Below, piece after piece: positions 7,265 to 11,705 of a stretch of 11,705 bases of DNA. The DNA is from CAIMZW01 sp037135095 (GTDB lineage Bacteria > Actinomycetota > Actinomycetes > Nanopelagicales > Nanopelagicaceae). The stretch's first letter is position 1. The number at the start of each line of letters is the position of its first letter. Location of the stretch: assembly GCA_037135095.1 (NCBI GenBank), contig JBAXKZ010000035.1, positions 1-11,705 on the forward strand, written 5' to 3'. The position numbers and the translations under genes are program-made. Under the pieces are notes generated by a model. It did not search any database and was not told the DNA's origin. It worked only from the letters and a program-made list of their open reading frames with translations.

Positions 7265-7270
7265 ATCGTA
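7265..7270 (-). promoter_or_regulatory. Candidate -10 element of the oxidoreductase operon
   Basis: Minus strand TACGAT stands 5 nt before the GTG at 7259. The -35 position falls on the repeat/dyad at 7285-7295 and has no TTGACA-like box, which would fit regulator-dependent initiation. The operon could also be read from the RNase promoter, since the two are on the same strand. Confidence 0.4.
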
Positions 7271-7277
7271 ACCGCCA

Positions 7278-7300
7278 AAAATAGTGAAACACGCTATTTT
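7278..7300. promoter_or_regulatory. Dyad symmetry upstream of the oxidoreductase operon, candidate operator
   Basis: The plus strand reads AAAATAGTG, a 5-nt centre (AAACA) and CGCTATTTT, pairing over 9 positions with one G-T wobble. It overlaps the expected -35 region of the operon. The 11-mer tgaaacacgct within it (7285-7295) recurs at 7252-7262 over the start codon, exactly 33 bp away. It could be an operator, or by chance a weak hairpin; there is no T-run placed as in a terminator for the RNase transcript beyond the short TTTTT on the minus strand. Confidence 0.4.
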
Positions 7301-7375
7301 CAGCGCTCATGAGTGCTAGCCCTGAGTGATACCACGCATACCTTGTTCGATCGAGAAGAAAGCGTTAGCGAATCG

Positions 7376-8767
7376 TTAGATAACTGGATAAACCATTTCT
7401 GTTTGCGGCACAATCGCCGGCCATTTCAATTCGCTCTTCAATCTGCTAGCGAAAGCTGCAGATGAATCTGGTTCGCCATGAACCACGAAGACCTGTGACG
7501 GAAGTTCAACACTTCGCAACCAGCTCATTAGTTCATCGCTATCGGCATGTACCGAGAAACTTTCGACTTTTGCAATAGTGGCGCGCACCGTAACAAATTC
7601 ACTATGAATCCGAATCTCTTTAACGCCTTGCTCTAAAGCCTGACCACGACTACCGGTCGCTTGATAACCAACCAGGATCACAGTGTTACGGGCATCGGGC
7701 AACATATTGGCTAAATGGTGTACTACTCGCCCGCCTTGGGCCATTCCGCTGGCGGAAATAATGATGCTGGAATTCGTTAGATCATTAAGTGATTTCGATT
7801 CATCTACAGTTCGCATTTCGTATAAAAAACCCGGATCGAATGGGTCACCCTTCTCAAATTTCGAGAGCAGATCCGGCCTGATCTCAGGAGCATGATCTCG
7901 AATCGCCTCGCGGTAATAATTGAGAGAAGTCAGTGCCATAGGTGAATCAATGTAAATCGGCACCCTTGGGATCTGATTGGATTCAATTAAATCGTTCAAC
8001 GCCATGAGGATTACTTCGGTTCGATCCACTGCGAATGCTGGAATCAGAATTGAACCTCCTCGGGCCAACCCAGCATTTATCTCGTCCACAAAGACTGAGG
8101 TAGGTGATTCGTGCACTCGGTCGCCATAAGTGGACTCAGTTACCACCACATCATATTTTCCTGCCGGTGGTCGATCGGCAGAGATCAAAATTGGATGATA
8201 AGGGCGACCCATATCGCTGGTAAACAGGAAGCGCTTTCCAGCGGCCACGATAACCACAAACGATGAACCCAAAATATGGCAGGAAGGATAAAAGGTAACC
8301 GCAATATCTTCGGTCAAGCTGATCTCAGTTCTAAATGGGGAACTTTTAAATTGCTCAAGAACCCTAATTACATCGTCCTCGTCATAGAGCGCCTTTGGCT
8401 CTTTATGAACTGACTTCCCGCGCTTCTTTGCAAACCTGGCATCTTCGGTCTGCAAAAATGCCGAGTCATGCAGAACGACGGCAGCTAACTTCTGTGTGTA
8501 AAGCGTGCAATAAATGCCGCCTTTGAAACCCTGCTTGCTAAGAAGGGGCAGATAGCCACAGTGATCTAGATGAGCGTGGGTAAGCACGACGGCATCTATG
8601 GTTGCGGGATCGACGGCAAAGGGTTCCCAGTTCAAAGCTTCGGTCGCCTTCGAACCTTGATAAAGACCAGCATCAACGAGGATTTTCGATTTAGGAGTCG
8701 TAATTAGAAATCGACTGCCGGTTACAGTTTCAGTTGCGCCTAAAAAGGTAATCGATGCCTCGTTCAT
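7376..8767 (-). CDS. Beta-CASP metallo-beta-lactamase-fold ribonuclease (CPSF/TTHA0252-like)
   Basis: This 463-residue cytosolic zinc-dependent nuclease probably cleaves or trims single-stranded RNA. Motifs in order: GATETVTGS at the N terminus, HAHLDH at 64-69 (two-zinc site), CHILGS (third histidine), TSDMGR (bridging Asp), VTESTYGDR opening the beta-CASP domain, IIISASGMAQGGR, ESFSVHADSDE, and a C-terminal VVHGEP. This set matches the RMMBL-containing beta-CASP family of about 430-470 residues; it lacks the KH domains of archaeal forms and the RNase J layout. I chose the ATG at 8767 because AGGAGA lies 8 nt upstream; a TTG at 8773 in frame would leave only 2 nt. It diverges from the metal ATPase gene and lies about 116 nt upstream of the oxidoreductase operon on the same strand. 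Confidence 0.92.
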   Translation of the reverse strand: MNEASITFLGATETVTGSRFLITTPKSKILVDAGLYQGSKATEALNWEPFAVDPATIDAVVLTHAHLDHCGYLPLLSKQGFKGGIYCTLYTQKLAAVVLHDSAFLQTEDARFAKKRGKSVHKEPKALYDEDDVIRVLEQFKSSPFRTEISLTEDIAVTFYPSCHILGSSFVVIVAAGKRFLFTSDMGRPYHPILISADRPPAGKYDVVVTESTYGDRVHESPTSVFVDEINAGLARGGSILIPAFAVDRTEVILMALNDLIESNQIPRVPIYIDSPMALTSLNYYREAIRDHAPEIRPDLLSKFEKGDPFDPGFLYEMRTVDESKSLNDLTNSSIIISASGMAQGGRVVHHLANMLPDARNTVILVGYQATGSRGQALEQGVKEIRIHSEFVTVRATIAKVESFSVHADSDELMSWLRSVELPSQVFVVHGEPDSSAAFASRLKSELKWPAIVPQTEMVYPVI

Positions 8768-8775
8768 GATCAAAG

Positions 8776-8781
8776 TCTCCT
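8776..8781 (-). promoter_or_regulatory. Shine-Dalgarno of the beta-CASP RNase gene
   Basis: Minus strand AGGAGA, 8 nt before the ATG at 8767. It decides that start, and its AGGAG forms one arm-end of the palindrome at 8777-8790. Confidence 0.6.
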
Positions 8782-8790
8782 AATTAGGAG
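8777..8790. promoter_or_regulatory. Perfect 14-bp palindrome CTCCTAATTAGGAG over the RNase ribosome-binding site
   Basis: The sequence is identical on both strands and sits in the 79-bp divergent gap between the RNase and ATPase genes. It could be an operator for a dimeric regulator. Alternatively, in RNA, CTCCT could pair with AGGAG (with little loop, or between molecules) and affect ribosome access. It lies about 45 bp upstream of the ATPase -10. Confidence 0.45.
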
Positions 8791-8834
8791 TGCTTTTGGC
8801 TAGATGACCATTCCCCGCAGCCACTATTTCCTTC

Positions 8835-8840
8835 TATATT
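8835..8840 (+). promoter_or_regulatory. Candidate -10 element for the leaderless metal ATPase gene
   Basis: TATATT is followed by 6 nt and the ATG at 8847, with no Shine-Dalgarno between. This is the closest match to the TATAAT consensus among the leaderless-type sites here. No clear -35 at 17 nt. Confidence 0.55.
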
Positions 8841-8846
8841 AAATAT

Positions 8847-10664
8847 ATGAAGCGCAAGCTGGAATGGTTGCTTTTACTCGTTTCTGCCTTCACGTTGACC
8901 ATAGGTGCGATCTTTCACTTTACGCACCACATTTGGGCCGCTGGCTTCATCTGGGCGATCGGTGGAGTGGCTGGATTAATCCCGGCCCTAACTTGGGTGA
9001 TCCGATCTTTTATACATCGCCAAATGGGCTCCGATATTTTGGCGGTCTTCTCTTTGGTAGGAACTTTACTAACCAACAACATGTTGGCTTCCGCTATTGT
9101 TTCCTTAATGCTTTCAACAGGCAGGGTTTTGGAAAGTTGGGCCGAAGGCCAAGCGGAGCGCCAATTAAAAGCGCTGCTAGCTCGAGTTCCACGTATCGCT
9201 CATCTACTAAATCCGGATGGATCGCTGACTGATATCGCAGCCGATGCAGTTATTGCCGGCAACCGTTTAGTTATTAAATCCGGCGAGATCGTTCCTGTTG
9301 ATGGCGAAGTTATAACCCCGGCGCTTTTGGATGAATCTGCGCTAACTGGTGAACCGCTCCCCGTATCTCATGCCCCAAGTGAAATTATTTCCAGTGGCGT
9401 TGTAAATGCCGCCGCAAATTTTGAAATGGTTGCGACATCAGTTGCCGCGGATAGTACTTATGCTGGGATTATTCGACTAGTTGAAAAAGCTCAAGCCAGT
9501 TCCGCGCCCTCAGTTCGGTTAGCCAACAAATGGGCGCTGCGCTTTGTCCCAATTGCATTGGGGTTAAGTTTGGCCACGCTACTTATCAGCCACAGCGTTG
9601 CCCGCATGGTTGCGGTGCTCGTTACTGCTACCCCTTGCCCATTGATCTTGGCGGTTCCAATCGCGGTCGTATCAGGCATGTCTCGCGCTGCAAAATTAGG
9701 AGTAGTCATTAAAGGTGGCGCCGTATTAGAACTGATTGCCAACGCCGAAGTCGTGATGCTTGATAAAACCGGAACTCTTACCCACGGTGGCCCAGCTATT
9801 ACTGCCATTCACAGCGCTCCGTTTAGTTCTGCTACAGAGATTCTGCAGATCGCAGCTTCCATCGATCAACACAGCAACCATGTAATCGCTAAAGCCATTC
9901 TTAACGAAGCAAGGGCCGAAGGCGTTGCGTTAAAACCCGCCATCAATATCTTCGAGGAACATGGCGTGGCGATTCATGGTGAAATCAGTGGCGAAAAATT
10001 CAGCGTCGGTCAATTCAGAGAACGCCCTGATTGGTTGACTATCTCCTACCCGTTGATGGTCGGCGTGAAAGCCGGCGAGCTATTAATTGGAGTCATTGGT
10101 TTGGCTGATCCAATTCGCGCGGAAGCCGCAGAAATGATGGCCTCTCTTCGCGATGTAAATATCAAGCGGATTCTGCTGGTCACCGGTGATCGCATGGAGA
10201 GTGCAAAACTGGTAGCCGATGAAGTTGGGATAACCGATATTTTCGCCTCGGTTACCGCCCAAGGAAAGTTAGATCTTGTTGCCGAAGCAATGCAAAGCAG
10301 CAAAGGTTCAGTCATCTTTGTTGGCGACGGCATAAATGACGCCCCTGCACTTGCCGCTGCAACTGTGGGCATAGCCATGGGGGCCAGAGGAGCTTCGGCT
10401 GCTAGCGAATCTGCAGATGCGGTAATTGTCGAAGATTCGATTCAGAAATTGGTTCATGTCATCCAGGTTGCTAAATTTGCTCGAAGTAAAGCGCTGCAAT
10501 CGGCCCAGGTAGGTATGGGACTCTCGCTAATTGCCATGATTGCCGCCAGTTTTGGGGTTCTTTCCTCCGCGGTTGGCGCTGGCACTCAGGAGATAATCGA
10601 TGTAGTTGCCATTCTTTGGGCCCTTACAACATTAAATTTCAAGATATCTCCCGCTAAGCACTAA
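8847..10664 (+). CDS. P1B-type metal-transporting ATPase, TPCPL class, no N-terminal metal-binding domain
   Basis: This 605-residue inner-membrane ATP-driven metal pump has TGEP (167-170, actuator), DKTGT with phosphorylated Asp306, TGD (446-448) and GDGIND (493-498). The membrane metal motif is TPCPL (262-266), where Cu and Zn pumps usually have CPC and Co-type pumps SPC. TPC has been linked to P1B-5 pumps such as Sinorhizobium Nia (Ni/Fe), so Fe, Ni or Co export is a guess. The nucleotide-binding HP motif reads HSNHV (H345, V346), with Val in place of Pro. There is no HMA, His-rich or CxxC region at the N terminus and no C-terminal hemerythrin domain. Predicted helices: 7-24, 29-52, 62-93 (one or two), about 228-275, 550-573 and 576-597. 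The gene is preceded by TATATT at 6 nt. The RNase gene diverges from it and a small membrane protein follows 22 nt downstream. Confidence 0.93.
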   Translation: MKRKLEWLLLLVSAFTLTIGAIFHFTHHIWAAGFIWAIGGVAGLIPALTWVIRSFIHRQMGSDILAVFSLVGTLLTNNMLASAIVSLMLSTGRVLESWAEGQAERQLKALLARVPRIAHLLNPDGSLTDIAADAVIAGNRLVIKSGEIVPVDGEVITPALLDESALTGEPLPVSHAPSEIISSGVVNAAANFEMVATSVAADSTYAGIIRLVEKAQASSAPSVRLANKWALRFVPIALGLSLATLLISHSVARMVAVLVTATPCPLILAVPIAVVSGMSRAAKLGVVIKGGAVLELIANAEVVMLDKTGTLTHGGPAITAIHSAPFSSATEILQIAASIDQHSNHVIAKAILNEARAEGVALKPAINIFEEHGVAIHGEISGEKFSVGQFRERPDWLTISYPLMVGVKAGELLIGVIGLADPIRAEAAEMMASLRDVNIKRILLVTGDRMESAKLVADEVGITDIFASVTAQGKLDLVAEAMQSSKGSVIFVGDGINDAPALAAATVGIAMGARGASAASESADAVIVEDSIQKLVHVIQVAKFARSKALQSAQVGMGLSLIAMIAASFGVLSSAVGAGTQEIIDVVAILWALTTLNFKISPAKH

Positions 10665-10680
10665 CGCTTTCAGTTAGGCT
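10657..10680 (+). other. Small inverted repeat after the ATPase gene
   Basis: AGC-(A)-CTAAC and GTTAGGCT can pair as a hairpin with a 7-nt loop (gctttca) and one bulged A. It spans the ATPase stop and the -10-like TAGGCT of the next gene. It lacks a T-run, so it is not a convincing intrinsic terminator. Confidence 0.35.
10675..10680 (+). promoter_or_regulatory. Candidate -10 element for the small membrane protein gene
   Basis: TAGGCT is separated by 6 nt (GTTGGG) from the ATG at 10687, repeating the leaderless geometry. The GGG next to the ATG is too close to be a good Shine-Dalgarno. Co-transcription with the ATPase is also possible. Confidence 0.35.
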
Positions 10681-10686
10681 GTTGGG

Positions 10687-11088
10687 ATGATTCTTCGATA
10701 CAAAACCCTCTGGTACTGGCTAATTGTTCTGGCGACCACTTGGAATATTGTCCTCTCAGTCTTCGCCGTCATTAATTCTCACTGGGTATTACGGCATATT
10801 GCGGGCGGTCAGATGCATTCATTATCGCTACCGCTTCGGATCTATTACTTCTTGCTAGCAATTGTCAGCCTCGCCGAAATTTGGTTTGCCAGAAAGCTAA
10901 TAAAACTTGATGGGGCGTGGTCTTTTCGCACTCACAGAATATGCAGTGCGCTAACTATCGCCTACGGAATAAGCACTTTTGTTAATCTGATTTCGCGAAG
11001 TTCGGCCGAACGGTTAAACGCACCATTCGCTTGGATGATTGCAATTGGTTTCTATGCGTTGAGCAAAAGATCGGCCACTAAAAACTAA
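10687..11088 (+). CDS. Small four-helix integral membrane protein of unknown function
   Basis: This 133-residue protein has about four hydrophobic segments, at roughly residues 9-29, 49-67, 84-103 and 113-126, separated by short polar loops (LRHIAGGQMHSLSLP, ARKLIKLDGAW, SRSSAERLN). I do not recognise the family. The start ATG follows the ATPase stop by 22 nt, so it may share that transcript, but a TAGGCT box 6 nt before the ATG could give its own leaderless message. There is no metal-binding Cys or His cluster to link it to the pump; adjacency is the only hint. It ends 11 nt from the stop of the convergent gene. Confidence 0.7.
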   Translation: MILRYKTLWYWLIVLATTWNIVLSVFAVINSHWVLRHIAGGQMHSLSLPLRIYYFLLAIVSLAEIWFARKLIKLDGAWSFRTHRICSALTIAYGISTFVNLISRSSAERLNAPFAWMIAIGFYALSKRSATKN

Positions 11089-11099
11089 AACTTTAGAAC

Positions 11100-11705
11100 T
11101 TAGACTTTAATAGAAGCTATCGTCTTTGGTGCCAAGACAACTGTAAGGACCCCGCCCTTCGGGATTTTTATCTTAGTCTTCAAGGTTCCGCTGCCTTTAG
11201 CATCCAAGGTGAGTCGACCAATTTCCGTGGTCGCAGTTTTGCCTTTCAAGGTGGAACGAAGTGAAACCTTCACTAACTTGCGGGCGTACTTGGAACTCAT
11301 ATTTACCCGAATTGGCGTCAAACCATTTACCGCTGAACCGATGGAAATCTTGAGCGCCGCCAGTTTCGCCAACGCCGCAGCCTTTGCCTTCGCATCGGAA
11401 TCACTGATCGTAAATTTAAAGGCATTTGAGGTCGTGTCTAGGAAAATCTCGGAAGCGTACTTAGTTGCGGTAACCAAGCAATTGCCGGCCGCTAATCCAA
11501 CGACAAAACCAGTCGGTGCCACAGAACAAATCTTTGGCGTTTGCGAGACATACTTAACGGCACCGGACCCTGAGCCACCAGAAACGGTTAGTGCAGCGCT
11601 CTCGCCCAGCTGTAAGAAATTCGTAGCTGAAGCTAAATCAACCGTCGGCGTTGGCTTTCGAATACCCATAAGTGATAAGTGGCGGGTATAAATAATGATT
11701 GAACC
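11100..11705 (-). CDS. C-terminal part of an Ig-like (bacterial Big-type) secreted or surface protein, partial
   Basis: The frame is open to the right window edge. An internal ATG at 11669 would give 189 residues but no signal peptide, so the true start is probably outside. From the ATG, residues about 6-90 form an Ig-like module (PTPTVDLASA, LGESAALTVSGGSGSGAVKYVS, ICSVAPTGFVVGLAAGNCLVTATK, FKFTISD). A short Ala/Lys-rich stretch (DAKAKAAALAKLAALK) follows, then a basic beta-rich tail ending GGVLTVVLAPKTIASIKV. The two cysteines in the Ig module probably pair. No LPXTG, transmembrane anchor or cell-wall motif follows. This layout is common in surface proteins of small-genome freshwater actinobacteria (recollection). 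The function is unknown, and an upstream frameshift cannot be excluded. A plus-strand frame across this region is a shadow. Confidence 0.65.
   Translation of the reverse strand, partial: GSIIIYTRHLSLMGIRKPTPTVDLASATNFLQLGESAALTVSGGSGSGAVKYVSQTPKICSVAPTGFVVGLAAGNCLVTATKYASEIFLDTTSNAFKFTISDSDAKAKAAALAKLAALKISIGSAVNGLTPIRVNMSSKYARKLVKVSLRSTLKGKTATTEIGRLTLDAKGSGTLKTKIKIPKGGVLTVVLAPKTIASIKV

Noticed and set aside
7260..7310. ATG at 7310 as start of the gamma subunit
   Set aside because: The 17 extra residues do not fit the family, no Shine-Dalgarno is present, and the segment contains the dyad and promoter-like hexamer. Kept only as an alternative.
7311..7375. Terminator between the RNase and oxidoreductase genes
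   Set aside because: I looked for a GC-rich stem followed by T residues on the minus strand and found none; whether the RNase and oxidoreductase are co-transcribed stays open.
8768..8773. TTG at 8773 as start of the RNase
   Set aside because: Only 2 nt separate it from the Shine-Dalgarno, while the ATG at 8767 has ideal 8-nt spacing.
11209..11691. 160-residue plus-strand frame near the right edge
   Set aside because: It is the complement of the Ig-like gene; its composition is that of an antisense shadow and it has no start signal.
1..11705. Mobile element, phage or toxin-antitoxin system
   Set aside because: No transposase, integrase, terminal inverted repeats or toxin/antitoxin-like gene pair is visible, and base composition looks even across the window.

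Overview
The window reads as a chromosome segment of a small-genome, moderate-GC actinobacterium. The best guess is a freshwater planktonic lineage such as the Nanopelagicales (acI), inferred from gene style: Ser/Thr-rich secreted proteins, Ig-like tails ending in Lys/Ala-rich stretches, very tight gene packing and several apparently leaderless genes. No rRNA, tRNA, insertion sequence, integrase or CRISPR array is visible. Gaps between genes are 0 to about 120 bases, so there is no long non-coding stretch.

Layout: (1) 1-776, minus strand, the N-terminal part of argininosuccinate synthase (argG), running off the left edge. (2) 866-2443, plus, a secreted Cys-containing protein with a HEHAE motif that resembles the EXORDIUM/Phi_1-like family and carries two related beta-rich modules, followed by a small conserved hypothetical (2453-2806). 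(3) 2807-7259, minus, a four-gene coupled operon for a 2-oxoacid (pyruvate-type) oxidoreductase: gamma, alpha, beta, and a flavoprotein with a PorD-like 2x[4Fe-4S] tail. (4) 7376-8767, minus, a beta-CASP metallo-beta-lactamase RNase. (5) 8847-10664, plus, diverging from it, a P1B-type metal ATPase with a TPCPL motif and no N-terminal metal-binding domain, followed by a four-helix membrane protein (10687-11088). (6) 11100 to the right edge, minus, the C-terminal part of an Ig-like secreted or surface protein.

How they fit together: the central operon encodes a CoA-dependent 2-oxoacid decarboxylase (alpha/beta/gamma with TPP and an Fe-S cluster). Its electrons probably pass through the ferredoxin-like tail and FAD of the GltD-like subunit to NAD(P), making a self-contained NAD(P)-linked system rather than one needing a free ferredoxin. 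Substrate and direction cannot be read from sequence alone.

The most striking regulatory pattern is that five genes have a TANNNT hexamer 5-6 nt before the start codon and no good Shine-Dalgarno, as expected for leaderless transcripts. Operon-internal genes and some others instead have Shine-Dalgarno sequences. Two further sites stand out: a perfect 14-bp palindrome over the ribosome-binding site of the RNase gene, and a dyad plus direct repeat in the promoter region of the oxidoreductase operon.
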